NCBI GenBank assembly: GCA_026770585.1
Contig: MU647010.1
Span: 189,534-224,456 of the forward strand
DNA length: 34,923 bases
DNA from: Baffinella frigidus
Lineage: Eukaryota > Cryptophyceae > Cryptomonadales > Baffinellaceae
Direction of reading: 5' to 3'
The translations under genes and the position numbers were made by a program. This document shows positions 1 through 9,679 of the stretch, piece after piece (the stretch's first letter is position 1; every line of letters starts with the position of its first letter). The notes under the pieces were generated by a model. The model was not told the origin of the DNA and made no database searches. It worked only from the letters and a program-made list of their open reading frames with translations.

Positions 1-94
1 CCCCCCCCGTGCAAGTATCCCCCCCTAGCAAGCGCATCTGCCCACTAGTGTTTGTGTCAGACTGGAGATGGGGACTCCATCAGCAGCCTAGCCT

Positions 95-124
95 GTCCTA
101 TCCTATCCTATCCTATCCTATCCT
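95..124. repeat. (CTATC)n microsatellite
   Basis: A run of about five to six CTATC pentamers lies in the presumed intron upstream of the first exon of the window. It has no coding meaning. Confidence 0.8.
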
Positions 125-195
125 CCCAGGCGTGTTTGTCTGGCTCGCCTGCAGCAGGTTGCTTGTCTGTCCCAGCCTTGGTTGCCGGGCGTGTT

Positions 196-240
196 TGCCT
201 GTCTCACAGATGCCTGTCTCACAGATGCCTGTCTCACAGA
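196..240. repeat. 15-bp tandem repeat, three exact units
   Basis: The unit TGCCTGTCTCACAGA occurs three times head to tail. It lies in the same non-coding stretch (1-490), where I see no other gene. That stretch is probably the intron before the exon at 491. Confidence 0.85.
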
Positions 241-490
241 TGGTGCGCAGTCTATCTGCCCCAAGTCCACTTTTCGTTTCACCAACCGGAACAAAGAAGT
301 ATGGTTTGGGCACGGCTGGAACGCACGGAGTGTTGCGGCTGGGAGCGTGGTTGGTTAGTTAGTTGGTTGCTTGCTTGTTTGGTTGTGACTCACGCGGCTG
401 GCGCAAGCTGGGTGATTGCTCTGCCTCATCTTGATCCGCACTCTCTCCCTCTGACGTGCTCTCCGGCCGCCTGGGTTCTCGCTCTCGCAG

Positions 491-1345
491 ATCTCGATCA
501 GCGCCGGAGACCTGCCGCCGGGGGAGGTGCGTCCGATCACCATCTCGATCCTCACCGAGTTCGAGGGCATCTCCGTGGTCTTCGAGGAAGGCGCATTCGA
601 GTTGGCGGGCACCATCATCTCCGCGGGCCCCGCGGGCCTCATGTTCACCAAGCCCGTGCCGATGAAGGTCGGCCTCAGCAAGGCCGTCGTGGCCAAGTAC
701 TTCGGGCGACGCGACTTGCTCGCGGATGGGTGGGAGGAGGCGCAGCTCTCAAGTCGACGGGTGGGCCACGTGGGGCAGCAGTTCATCTTGCACAAGCAGG
801 TGGGCGACAAGTTCCAGGCGGTGGGCCCGACGCAGATGGTGCTGCCTACCGACGGCGCGTCCCCCTACGTTTCCTGCCTCATCTCGGGATTCTCGGTCTA
901 CGTGCCCATCTACACCAAGTACCCCACGGTGCCAACCCTCTCCAAGGAGTCTTCCTCGTACGGGATGGAGCTGTACATTGGCCTCGGGGTGGGGGGCTTC
1001 CTGTGGCTGCTCTGCTGGCTGGCGCTCGTCCTGCCGTACTTCAAGGACGCGCCTCCCCCGCCTCCCCCGCCTCCCCCGCCCAGGCCGCCGACGCCGGAGC
1101 CGGGCCCGGTGCGGCTGATGGCGCCGCCGCCGCCGATGATGATGCCGCCGCCGCCGATGATGCCCACGGCGATCAGCCCGCCCCCCCTCCCGCTGCCGGA
1201 CTTCATCGCGCGCCCCGTGCAACAGTTCGAGGATGTTCCCTCTCGCTACAACTCCGGGAGCGTGCCCATCAAGCATTTCGGGCAGCCTATCGATGGCCCC
1301 GCCGACACTGACGGTCTCCTCGGGTTTCCCCAGGCCCGGCGGTGA
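491..1345 (+). CDS. Terminal exon of a single-pass membrane protein: ZU5-like ectodomain, TM helix, proline-rich tail
   Basis: The exon opens after a pyrimidine-rich acceptor (CTCTCGCAG, 482-490) and reads in frame for 284 codons to a TGA at 1343-1345, so only the C-terminal part of the protein is in the window. The first ~140 residues resemble a ZU5-type beta domain: an opening like ISISAGDLPPGE, then GTIISAGPAGLMFTKPV (the ZU5 pattern of a hydrophobic run, GPxGLxF and PV), ending with FSVYVPIY. A hydrophobic helix (around YIGLGVGGFLWLLCWLALVL) follows. The cytoplasmic tail is rich in Pro and Met (poly-P, PPPPMMMPPPPMM), suggesting SH3/EVH1/profilin-type binding, which is inference. ZU5 ectodomains near the membrane occur in large algal and protist surface proteins. 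A 1260-nt frame over the same DNA (52-1311) lacks any domain. The upstream exons lie outside the window. Confidence 0.65.
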   Translation: MSISAGDLPPGEVRPITISILTEFEGISVVFEEGAFELAGTIISAGPAGLMFTKPVPMKVGLSKAVVAKYFGRRDLLADGWEEAQLSSRRVGHVGQQFILHKQVGDKFQAVGPTQMVLPTDGASPYVSCLISGFSVYVPIYTKYPTVPTLSKESSSYGMELYIGLGVGGFLWLLCWLALVLPYFKDAPPPPPPPPPPRPPTPEPGPVRLMAPPPPMMMPPPPMMPTAISPPPLPLPDFIARPVQQFEDVPSRYNSGSVPIKHFGQPIDGPADTDGLLGFPQARR

Positions 1346-1400
1346 AGCTGTCGACCACCGCCCGCCCTGAGAAACGCCGATTGCAGATTCGATACGGGAA

Positions 1401-1512
1401 GTGCACGCGGAGATAGTGCGCGCGGAGAAAGCGCAGGCGGAGATACTGCGCGCGGAGATAGTGCGCGTGGAGATAGTACACGGGGAGATAGCGCCCGCTC
1501 AGATGAGCGGGC
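1401..1512. repeat. 15-bp minisatellite 3' of the ZU5-like gene
   Basis: About seven imperfect 15-bp units of the form GCGCGCGGAGATAGT run just after the stop codon. Read on the minus strand they give an artificial LSPRA pentapeptide repeat, which I do not regard as a protein. The rest of 1346-1678 holds short GCACGC-rich repeats and no gene. Confidence 0.75.
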
Positions 1513-1678
1513 GGAGAGGCTGGGGCGGGCGATTTGTCCTGTGATGCTCGTGCCTGCAGGGTAGCTGTCTGGCACGCACGCTGGGGCGCGCACGCCTGGC
1601 ACGCACGCTGGGGCGCCGGGCAATTCTCTCCTTGCTTCGACAAGTAGGGTCCACCCACGCCTCACCACCTCTTTAGGT

Positions 1679-2165
1679 GACATTTAGTAAAATACAGAGT
1701 GGAGAGAAGCATGGGGTGGTTGCAAGGCCTGTGAATGGGTCTGTCCAGGTCAAGGCGAGCGGGGGAAAACACAAGGCGTTGTTCGTGGACCCGAGCTTCT
1801 GCTCGGGCTCCACCGAGACCACATCCGCCGGGCAGAGCACCATCCCGTGACCGCAACGCAGGCCTCTTCGCTCCCTTTCAACTGCCCTGCATTAGTGTTA
1901 GTGTTGAGCACCCCGCACGTGGTCCTGGGAGCATACTCCCTTAGTGCTCCACGTTCGGATCCCCCTTCACGAAAGGTGAGGCGGCGATGGAACACAGGGT
2001 GTTGGGGCGTCGGAGGCGGGAGGGCCGGGTGATGTTCCCGTGGGTGGGAGGCGCCCTTCTCGTCGCGGCAGCCCTCTTTCTTTCTCGTTGCCGAGATCAC
2101 TCTGGGACGCACCGTGGGGCAGAATCGCCGGTGCGCGTTGCTGATCAGGTCAGCGTTACAATTTT
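1679..2165. pseudogene. Collapsed duplicate of the unknown-gene/GILT head-to-head region
   Basis: Three blocks match DNA further right, in the same order and orientation. 1679-1735 matches the 3' flank of the unknown gene (about 3105-3160: a TAAAATACAGAGTGGAGAGA block). 1744-1810 matches exon 2 of that gene (about 6412-6475), and 1811-1850 matches its exon 1 around the minus-strand start codon (6725-6765). 1987-2160 matches GILT exon 1 (7148-7320). The remainder, including intron 1 and most exons, is deleted. The exon 1/exon 2 joint falls inside both exons, so it is a deletion and not splicing. In the GILT part the membrane segment is frameshifted after VGGALLVAAALFL and the frame soon ends. 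This is a decayed tandem duplicate of at least 4 kb reduced to about 0.49 kb, without detectable function. Confidence 0.8.
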
Positions 2166-2289
2166 AAACATAATGTAGGTGAGGTGATGGTGGAAACGAT
2201 GTAAAACACACGTCAACCAGACCAACCCTCGCAGGCCGCTCCAATAGAATACTTTCGATTTCCCGATTCATTCGGCTCCACACAGCGGA

Positions 2290-2822
2290 CTCTGAAGGGG
2301 AAAAATCGGCGGCCTCGAGGCACTTTTTTCGACCCGAATTTTAAGGTCCACATTTGAGGTCCACCCACTTGTTTTCTATGGACCTTAATTATTCAAGGCC
2401 CGCTCTCGCTGGTTTATGTCGGCCTTAATCATTCAAGGTCCGCAAACTGACTGTCAAAAAAATGTGTGTGACCTTAACCTCCACTAAGCCCTGTACTCGG
2501 CACTTAAGGGATGAGAACACGGAAGCTCCGACATCGGTCGGTGTCTGTGTTCTTCAATTAGTACCAGCGTAGACTAAACGCAATATTAAGTCAACCCTCT
2601 GGTACTAATTGATAACAGGGGGGGCCCAAATCCAGTGTGTACAGCCTGATAAAGGACAGCCGAGCTGATCACGTGTCTTGGTTGACATGCACATGTGCTG
2701 AATTTGACGTCCGCACACACCCGTTTTTCGCGAACCTTGCTGAATTTAAGGTCCACATTTAACGTCCGCACACTGACTGCCTCAGAAGTGTGTGACCTTA
2801 ATTTCGAGTGACCCCTGTATTC
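2290..2822. repeat. AT-rich repeat cluster with AAGGTCC/GGACCTT motifs and a CCCCTGTA terminus
   Basis: The segment is visibly more AT-rich than the genes. It carries repeated copies of AAGGTCCACATTT- and CAAGGTCCGC-type motifs. Two direct copies of a block with CTGACTG followed by TGTGTGACCTTAA and ending CCCTGTA lie at about 2445-2495 and 2770-2819. A perfect 13-bp inverted repeat (arms 2555-2567 and 2600-2612, core ATTAGTACCAG) could form a hairpin. The end CCCCTGTA (2812-2819) matches the terminus of the transposon at 10122-11695, so this is probably a decayed member of that family. No transposase frame is seen. Confidence 0.55.
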
Positions 2823-2894
2823 CACATAATGTATGGCCCAGATACCCCTGCAGGCATAGCCCTACTGTAGGTTCCTAGGGGGTGGCACTGTCTT

Positions 2895-2914
2895 ATGAGC
2901 GAAGTACCCCTGTA
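2895..2914. repeat. Solo transposon end (TTATGAGCGAAGTACCCCTGTA type)
   Basis: This 20-bp block closely matches the right end of the TIR element at 10122-11695 and the block at 26178-26199. The following stretch, 2915-3100, has short repeated CTACTGTAG and AGTAGA motifs and no gene. Confidence 0.5.
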
Positions 2915-3233
2915 GTGTCCACCCACGCCTCTGTGGGTACATGTATCTACTGTAGGCGCTAAGCTAAGGGCATCTAAGGACGCAAGGTTATGAGGACGTC
3001 AACGTATTCACGTAGGCCTCCGAAGTAGATTCAGGTAGGCCTTCTAAGTAGAGAGAGTTGACTGGTAACTACTGTAGCGTTCAGAGCCTCCCCAGCTGGT
3101 TAAGTGAAATTTATTAAAATACAGAGTGGAGAGACGTGTGGGGTGGTTGGAGAGACGCGTGAAGTGGTAGCAAGGCTGGCCGCTCGTTGGTCGGTCGGGG
3201 GCAAGAAGCTGTGACAAGGTGCCCGGTTGGGCA

Positions 3234-6200
3234 CTACTTGGTGCCTCTGGGCCCGGGGGCGGTGTCGGGCATGGCGGAGAGGCCTCTCGCAGCATCGAAC
3301 TCCCGCTTCCAGGTGCGGCCGTCCACCTTGGTCACGGTGCGCGTCCCGTTGCTTCTCCCCCCCGCCACGATCTTCGCGAGAGGCTCGAAGGTCGTCATCG
3401 TCCCGGTCGGGATCTTATCCGGGTGAGGTTCCCCGTAGAACCGCAGCCACCCGTCCAGGTCTTTGATCTTGCTCATTGACTGTGTCCGAGGTTTAGGGTT
3501 CAGGGTGGGGGGGTTAGGGGTTAGGGATCATGGTTTAGGGTTTAGGGTTTAGGGTTTAAGGTTTGGGGTATAGGGTTTAGGGTTTAGGGTGTAGGGTGTA
3601 GGGTGTAGGGTGTAAGGTGTAGGGTGTAGGGTGTAGGATGTAGGGTGTAGGGTGTAGGGTGCAGGATGTACAAGGGTATCTGCGCTATCTTTAGGGTGTA
3701 GGGTATACAGGGTTGTCTGCGCTATCCCGTGAGTGGCCAGCAGGCGTGTACGCCCCACCGTAGGGCCCTAGAAGCTGCCTAGGACCTCTTGGCGGTAAAT
3801 TTTGGCGGCCTCGCCACAGGGTTGAGGGATCAGGGATTATGGTGAATGGTTTATGGTTTATGGTTGAGGGTGTAGGGTGTAGGGTTCAGGGTTTAGGGTT
3901 TAGGGTTTGGGGTCTAGGGTTTAGGGTTTAGGGTTTAGGGTTTGGGGTTTGGGGTTGAGGGTTTAGGGTTTAGGGTTTAGGGTTTAGGGTTTAGGGTCTA
4001 GGGTGTAGGGTGTGGGGTGGGGGGTGTAGGTTGTGCAGGGTTATCTGGGCTATCTTTAGGGTGAAGGGTGTACAGGTTTGTCTGGGCTATCCCTTTAGTG
4101 GCCAGCAGGCTCGTACGCCCTACCGTAGGGCCCTAGAAACTGCCTGGGACCTTTGGCGGTCAATTTTGACCGCCTCGCCACAGGGTTTAGGATTAATGGT
4201 TTATTGTTTATTGTGTATGGTTTATGGTTGAGGGTGTAGGTTGTACGATGTAGGGTGGAGGGTGTTGGCACCAGAGGGTTGACTCGATATTTCGTGTGGT
4301 CAATCAGCTGGTACTCAATTAAGAAAACAGACCCCGGCCGATAACAGAGCACCCGTGTAGCCCAGGGTGTCGGGTTTAGGATGTAGGGTTTAAAGTTTGG
4401 GGTCAAGGGTTTAGGGTTTAGGGTTTAGGGTTTAGGGTTTAGGGTTGAGGGTTTGAGAGGGGAATCGCAGTTGGGCTCGGTGACAGGGGGGGGGCGTGGT
4501 TGCAGAGTGGCCGCACGCTCAATCGACTCTGCAAGGCTGTGTGGTGGCCATCTCCCTCTCGAGGCTTACATGCCCTTTTCTTAAATGTTGGTTTGAACCT
4601 CGCGTCCAGGATGTGTTCAGGGGTGGTCACGTTTATCTACGAAATTGTGCAAAGCAAAGTGGCCATCCCCGGACAAATCCTCCAAAAGAGGTTGAACGTA
4701 GCCACTTGTTGATGTGAAACAAAGGCCACGGGCCGCCTGGCGTGGTATGCTCTGCCTCGACTCGATTCGTATACAGCCACGATTGTCGTACAGACACGAT
4801 TCTCGTACAGCCAGGATTGTCGTACAGACACGAGTCTCGTACAGCCAGCGTTCGACACGATTTTCGTACAGCCAGAGTTTTGGATCCTCGATTCGTGTGG
4901 CAGAACACGATCAAGAGTCCCAGAAAAAAATGCGATGATGACACTTGAGAGGATGCAGATACAGTTGGTGTGTCGCCGTCGATTGATGGGTTGGGGCGGG
5001 TTGGTTGGGAGATAGGGAAGAGGGAAGGCTGGACCTCGATCTTGACAGGAATGTCCGCGACGGCGTTGGTCATGTGGGGCCAGTGGAACTTGCCCCGGAT
5101 CTTGGTGGGGTGTGGCCCCTGGGGACCCTCCTTGGCGCGAAACTGCGTGAGACAGTGAGTGCGGCAGCCAGGTGAGTGAGTGAGTGAGTGAGTGAGTGAG
5201 TGAGTCGGCAGGCAGGCAGTGTCAGAGAGGCAGGCCCATGCGTGGCGAGGAACTGCGGGAGGCCACCAATCAACCAACACCTCCGTGACCAAGGCTATCC
5301 TAGCTATCGTGCCATGGCCGTGCACCACCACATCTCTCGCCAGCGGGCGCGTGCCGGGTGGTGTCGGCCTGGTTGCTGGCTGGCTCACGCGGCGGAAAGG
5401 GGGGCGTGCACCTGCGAGATTTCGTCGACGCGACTCCCAACTCCGATCAAGTTCCGGCGGTCGTCGTCCAGCTTGCCCTGCGCAAGGCAGACAACCACCC
5501 GGACAGCAGGCGTGAGCACCCGCACTTGGCACCCAGGGGATGTCACTGCGGCGCGCGACGCGTGCCGCCCTACCACAGTGAGACACACCATATGCCCGCT
5601 GAGACACACCATATGCCCGCACCGGGTGCCTCCAGGCGCCGGAGCACTCCAATCCTCAACTCCTACTCATGCTAGGGGTCAGAAACCAGGCAGTGGTGCA
5701 GCGACGGCTGAAATGGATACTGAAACACACGGCTGGCGGCACGGGCGACAGCGCCGGAGGCACCAGCGGGTGTCGCGAGCGCTGGACAGAGCAGACAGAC
5801 AGACACAGAATGAGGAATGCAGGCCTCTCGGGGATCGCCTCGATGCTACCGATCTCTTGCACTGCCCACCAGAAGAGAGGGATCCCATCTTGCAACACCA
5901 GAGGTGGTACCCTCTGCCATGGGGGCAAGTGCAGGGCCCTGTCTGCTCTGGTGCCTTCGCGAGTTGGGCATTCTCATCACCGCTCGAGCCCACAGGTGCA
6001 ACTCTCTACTGCCAAGCGCCAACGCAGTGCTGATCCAAATGGGCAGACGCGCATCGTTGAAGGGGGGGGGTCACGCGGCTGCAAGGGGGGGCGTACCAGC
6101 TGAATGGTGGACATGTCTGTGAGGAGCACCGTGTCCTTGAAGACGGGGTGGGGCCGCCGTTGAGTCCACGTTCCATTCAGCTCGTATTTTGGCCACGCAG

Positions 6201-6762
6201 CTTTCTCTCCCCACGCTTTGTGGAACACGTCCACGTCCCGCTCCACGACCACCCCGTCGCGTGCCGGCCGCTCGTCGAACCCAATGTTATCTTTGATAAG
6301 GAGCGTGCGCCGCTCCCCTAGTTTATCGTAGAGCTGGGCTGTCGTCTGCTCCGTCAGCCGGATGGCTCTGCCGGAGTCCTTAACCACCTCCTTCGTCTGG
6401 CGCAGGCTCCAGGTCGAGGCGAGCGGGGGGAAACACAAGGCGTTCTTCGTGGACCCGAGCTTCTGCTCGGGCGGCACGTACGCGCCCTTCTTCTTCCACT
6501 GTGGCGGGAGGTTTGGGGTTCAAGGTTTGGGGGCGGGGGGGGGGGGGTTGGGGGTCGGGGGTTGGGGGTCAAGGTGTGGGGTACCTGACGGGGGAGTGAG
6601 GGAGAGAGAGAGAGAGCGCGCGAGAGCGAGGGAGGGGGGAGGGGGTACCTCGACGAGGCCCACAGTCTCGGCGTAGAGCTTGAAGTTCTTGCCCATGTCA
6701 CGCTTCAGCTCCTTGTAGAGATCCGACTCCACCGAGACCACATCCGCCGGGCAGAGCACCAT
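3234..6762 (-). CDS. Five-exon gene of unknown function, 311 aa as modelled
   Basis: Exons on the minus strand are 6762-6649 (ATG; 38 codons), 6498-6097 (134), 5477-5412 (22), 5142-5035 (36) and 3479-3234 (81 plus TAG). All introns are GT-AG and phase 0: GAG|GTACCC...CACAG|TGG, CTG|GTACGC...GCGCAG|GGC, CAG|GTGCAC...ACGCAG|TTT, GAG|GTCCAG...ACACAG|TCA. The start ATG is also conserved in the broken copy at 1811-1850. The protein is soluble-looking, charged and mixed alpha/beta. It has a lysine-rich stretch (WKKKGAYVPPEQK), a central block TEQTTAQLYDKLGERRTLL and a C-terminal half with HPDKIPTGTMTTFEPLAKI. I recognise no family. An extra exon between 6097 and 5477 is possible but not required by frame. 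The last intron (3480-5034) is packed with TTTAGGG repeat. It is transcribed divergently from the GILT gene. Confidence 0.65.
3671..3822 (+). repeat. ~145-bp module embedded in telomere-like array, copy 1
   Basis: It contains GGGTATCTGCGCTATC, then GTGGCCAGCAGG, a GTAGGGCCCTAGAA core, GGACCTCTTGGCGGT and CCTCGCCACAGGG. It aligns over its length with 4039-4182, and in part, inverted, with about 32962-33030. No protein is apparent. Confidence 0.7.
4039..4182 (+). repeat. ~145-bp module embedded in telomere-like array, copy 2
   Basis: This is a second copy of the module at 3671-3822 with scattered substitutions (GTGGCCAGCAGG, GTAGGGCCCTAGAA, TTTGGCGGTCAATTTTG, CCTCGCCACAGGG). Both copies are bounded by telomere-like units, as if the module travels with or is captured by the arrays. 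Confidence 0.7.
4765..4880. repeat. 17-bp alternating repeat with TCGTACAG core
   Basis: About six units of the form ACGATT(G/C)TCGTACAG(A/C)C alternate in an intron of the unknown gene. Each unit contains the near-palindrome TCGTACAG/CTCGTACAG, so the array has local dyad symmetry. The rest of 4471-5034 is plain intron. Confidence 0.7.
5172..5205. repeat. (TGAG)n microsatellite
   Basis: About eight TGAG units sit about 30 bp from the acceptor of the exon at 5035-5142. On the coding strand this is a (CTCA)n pyrimidine-rich tract just upstream of a 3' splice site. Confidence 0.85.
5580..5623. repeat. 22-bp tandem duplication
   Basis: A block containing GAGACACACCATATGCCCGC is present twice in the intron between exons 2 and 3 of the unknown gene. 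I could not support a further exon in 5478-6096. Confidence 0.7.
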
Positions 6763-7147
6763 GCCGCGATCGGAACGTGGCCCTTCTCGCTCCCAACTCC
6801 CCTTCTGACCCCTCCCAAAAAACGGCTGTTCACGCCAGACTACGCTAGACCTGAGCGGGGGCAATCTAAACTCACCTTGGGCGGCCAAAGTTGACCAGCC
6901 TTGCTCCTCGGATCTGGCCTGGTGTCAACTTATGAACTTCTTTTGTACTCAGATCTGAGTACATTTTCCTTGCGGCAACTTTTGATTGCTCCCGGTCACG
7001 TCTAAAGCAGGCACGCCAAGGACCCACGCCAGAGAGCTCGAAACATCCTCGTGGATAAGGCATCGGTTTTCCTCGAGGCCTCTGGCGCAAAAGCAGGGTC
7101 GTGAAGAGTCACGACTGTCTGTGGGGGCGCGCTTCCACGTCGCGGCG
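6763..7147. promoter_or_regulatory. Bidirectional intergenic region between the unknown gene and GILT
   Basis: The two start codons face away from each other with 385 bp between them, so both promoters must lie here or overlap the 5' exons. I see no convincing TATA box. The corresponding spacer in the broken duplicate (about 1850-1986) has diverged. Confidence 0.5.
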
Positions 7148-9259
7148 ATGGAAAACCCCCTCTTGGGGCGTCGGGCCCGGGAGGGCCGGGTGATCTCCCC
7201 GCGGGTGGGAGGCGCCCTTCTCGTCGCGGCTTCGGCTCTCTTTCTCGTTGCCGAGATCACTCTGGGACGCAGCGCGGGGGATCGCCCCGTGCTCGTTGCT
7301 GATGAGGCTAGCGTTACCCTCCCCACCCTGGGGGAAAAGATCGGTGGCCTCCTGTTTCCGGCCGAGCTCGTCCCTGTGGCGCCGGACCCCAACGCCCCGA
7401 AGGTGCGGACATCTGCCTGCCCCCCGGCCCCCCCAATCAAACACATCTGCTGCTTGGGCGCAGGCTGCCGAGGGCTGGGAGGCTGGCGCTGGCGTTGACG
7501 TGATTATATCCTATGGAGCAGGTGCCAGTGAAGGTCTACATGGAAAGCATGTGCAAGGGCTGCGAGTTTTTCACCTCCCACATTCTCGCCCCGGTTCAAA
7601 CCCCGCCGCCCACAGCCCGCAAGCTTCCTTCCCCTCGCCCTTCACCTTCTGGCCTTGCCTCCAGACGCGCATCGCTGTCAATCGCTCAAAAACGTGGTGC
7701 GGGCCGTTTGACCCAGCCGCATCGCGATGGGTGAGGACAGTATCGTGACGGTTGAACCCTGGTGGCGCATCGCAATGGTTGAAGGCTGATGGTGCATGGT
7801 GGTTGCGCCAGGTGCTGCGGCAGGAGGGCATGAAGGACATCATTGATCTCCAGGCAACCTCCCTTCACACTCAGCAATCCCCAGAAAGATAGGTGTCTTT
7901 GAAGGTAAGGGGAAGGAGATGTTAGTTGCAGCTTGCGCTCCTGGCATGGGCTGTTGGGTAACGGTGGCGCGGGGTAACGGGTGCTCGTGTGGCGGGCGCA
8001 GGTGGTTGCGTCGGGGAACGCTAAGTGGAAGGAGGACGAAGAGACCAAGCAGCAGGTGGTCTCGTGCCAGCATGGCGAAGCTGAGTGCGAGGGCAACAAG
8101 TTCGTCGCCTGCCTCAACAAGCACGCCGCCTCTAACCAGGTAGGACTCCCACTGCCTTTCTTCCCCGATTGACTTGACAAGTGATTTTACCGCGGCCGAA
8201 CATTCTCTGTTCGAACCGATTGACTTTCGATTGCGGGTTTTAAGTGTCTCGGGCAATTGTACGAGATGTCGCCCGAAATCGGGCAGCCTGCGGCGCAAAA
8301 AGCCAGATAACACTTGTAAAGTCAATCGGGAAGAAATGGTTTCATCCCGAGTTGGCAGCTGTATAACCGCTCCCAACTCGGGAAGAAACAATTATTCTTG
8401 GAACCTCCTTCTTTGATTATTTGAAGGTTTGAACCAAGGGGTTCGAGTCTGGCTTTTAGCGCGGTTCTGTCTGGCCGTGACAAGTTAGGTAAGGCATTAT
8501 TGGTGGTGTGCGTCCGTGCAAACGAGCATGCCCCAGATCACGCAAATGCCTGATTTGTCTGCATCCATTGGAAGTTGAAGGCTTTCCAGTGACAGGCGGT
8601 GTGGACTGCCGTGTGGGTGAAACGCTGACACGAGAAACCTTGGCTGCTCGGCAGAACTTTGTGCCGGTATTGCGGTGTGTCGAGGGGCATGCTGTCTCGC
8701 TCTCGGGTGTCACCGCGGGACTCTTCGACTCATCCAAGCTCACGGTTTCGGACATGGTATCCCCCCTACCCCGGAAGCGAGCATCCACACTCTGAGGCTT
8801 CCAAGCGCGAATCGTTGACTGACTTTGGGTGAAGCAGGCCCGGTGCCCCGGGCACCTGGAACCAGACTGGGTGGAAGAGTGTTGTACCGTGGGCGGCAAG
8901 ATGGACACGTGGGTGACGGGTGGCGGCGTTGGCAGGTGAGTAGCAACGCCAAGCTGTGCGTCGAGTCGGAGAACACCAAGATTGCCGCGGCGGGCGAGGG
9001 GGGGGAGGAGTTGGACATGTCTGCGATCGAGGTGTGCATGCAGGGCGAGGAGGGCCAGCAGCTTTTGGCGGCCGCGCTCGACGACACCCTCGCGCTCAAA
9101 CCCGAGATGGACTATGCCCCCTGGGTGGTGGTCGACGGAATTCCCCTAAAGGAAGACGCCTACAGCCTCAAGGAGTACATCTGCAAGGCCTACAAGGGCG
9201 TCAAGCCCGCCGAGTGCAACAACGACTATCTCAAGGTCACGATCTGCTCCAACCTGTGA
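7148..9259 (+). CDS. GILT-family (gamma-interferon-inducible lysosomal thiol reductase-like) protein, 276 aa
   Basis: Exons are 7148-7402, 7522-7593, 7812-7853, 8002-8139 and 8936-9259. All introns are phase 0. Intron 3 uses a GC donor (CTCCAG|GCAACC), because reading on meets TAG. Residues ~18-38 form a hydrophobic signal anchor or signal peptide (VGGALLVAASALFLVAEITL). Exon 2 carries the thioredoxin-like start VPVKVYMESM and the redox motif CKGC (residues 96-99). Exon 4 matches the GILT signature CQHGx2ECx2Nx4C exactly (CQHGEAECEGNKFVAC, from residue 145). Exon 5 has the C...EG..LL...T..L.P...YAPWVVVDG block. GILT enzymes reduce protein disulfides in acidic endolysosomal compartments; in plants and protists the role is less clear. 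It is divergent from the unknown gene. An alternative 3' end is possible (see 9680-9931). Confidence 0.92.
8164..8330. mobile_element. MITE-like element in GILT intron 4
   Basis: The 167-bp element has 20-bp terminal inverted repeats: CCCGATTGACTTGACAAGTG at 8164-8183, and its complement with one mismatch at 8311-8330. An internal GATTGACTTTCGATT repeats the terminal motif. It has no coding capacity. A second small hairpin (arms CCCGAGTTGG/CCAACTCGGG, about 8356-8384) follows immediately. Confidence 0.7.
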
Positions 9260-9454
9260 CTGGCATGCTTGGCGTGCCCCGCACCGTGTGCACCCTACCG
9301 TGGCACCCTCCGGGCACACTGGGTGATGGCGCAGTGCCGGAGGGCGGACACGGTGGTGGACACCACCGTTGGCTCTGCCGGTGGGAGGTGCCAGTGCACC
9401 CTCGTCTGTTGACTGTGTCACGTTACTCACCCCGCCATTTCAGACAGGCATAAA

Positions 9455-9534
9455 ATGGTGGGGTGGGTGCCCGACCTCTCATGGTGGGGTGGGTGCCCGA
9501 CCTCTCATGGTGGGGTGGGTGCCCTCGACCTCTC
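9455..9534. repeat. 26-bp tandem repeat, three units
   Basis: Units begin ATGGTGGGGTGGGTGCC and end GACCTCTC; the third unit is 2 bp longer. The array lies downstream of the GILT stop codon, in a stretch (9260-9679) with no other recognisable gene. Confidence 0.85.
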
Positions 9535-9679
9535 CCTCTCGTGCCACACCTGATTGCTGCGCATCCGTTGAAACCAATCAAGGAATGTCCTCTCAACTAC
9601 CGGGAACATCAAGTGTTGGGGTGGGTCCCGGATGCATCTCTCTCTCACGTCACTGCCTGAAATGCCGGGGTAAGCGCAG

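Larger units (their letters stand above)
3487..4470. repeat. Interstitial telomere-like repeat block in the last intron of the unknown gene
   Basis: Near-continuous exact and degenerate TTTAGGG, TGTAGGG and GGTTGAGGG units lie on the + strand, so the sense strand of the host gene carries CCCTAAA. The block is interrupted twice by a related ~145-bp module (3671-3822 and 4039-4182). It is internal to a gene and is not a chromosome end. Confidence 0.9.

Noticed and set aside
52-1311. A 419-codon frame overlapping the ZU5-like exon
   Set aside because: It is rich in Gly/Ala/Arg/His without any domain and spans a microsatellite and an acceptor site. The frame from 491 gives a ZU5-like domain, a TM helix and a tail.
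1750-2112. 120-codon minus-strand frame in the broken duplicate
   Set aside because: It crosses from the antisense of the GILT fragment into a wrong frame of the unknown-gene fragment, so it is a chance read-through of pseudogene DNA.
3487-4470. CRISPR-like array
   Set aside because: The units are 7-bp telomere-like heptamers without spacers, in a eukaryotic intron.
5656-5928. Possible extra exon of the unknown minus-strand gene (…DGIPLFWWAVQEIGSIEAIPE…)
   Set aside because: I found no acceptor/donor pair giving the required phase-0 joints, and the flanking exons already join in frame.
8438-8456. tRNA-like B box (GGTTCGAGTCT)
   Set aside because: There is no A box or acceptor-stem pairing within tRNA distance upstream. 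A tRNA or tRNA-derived SINE is not supported.
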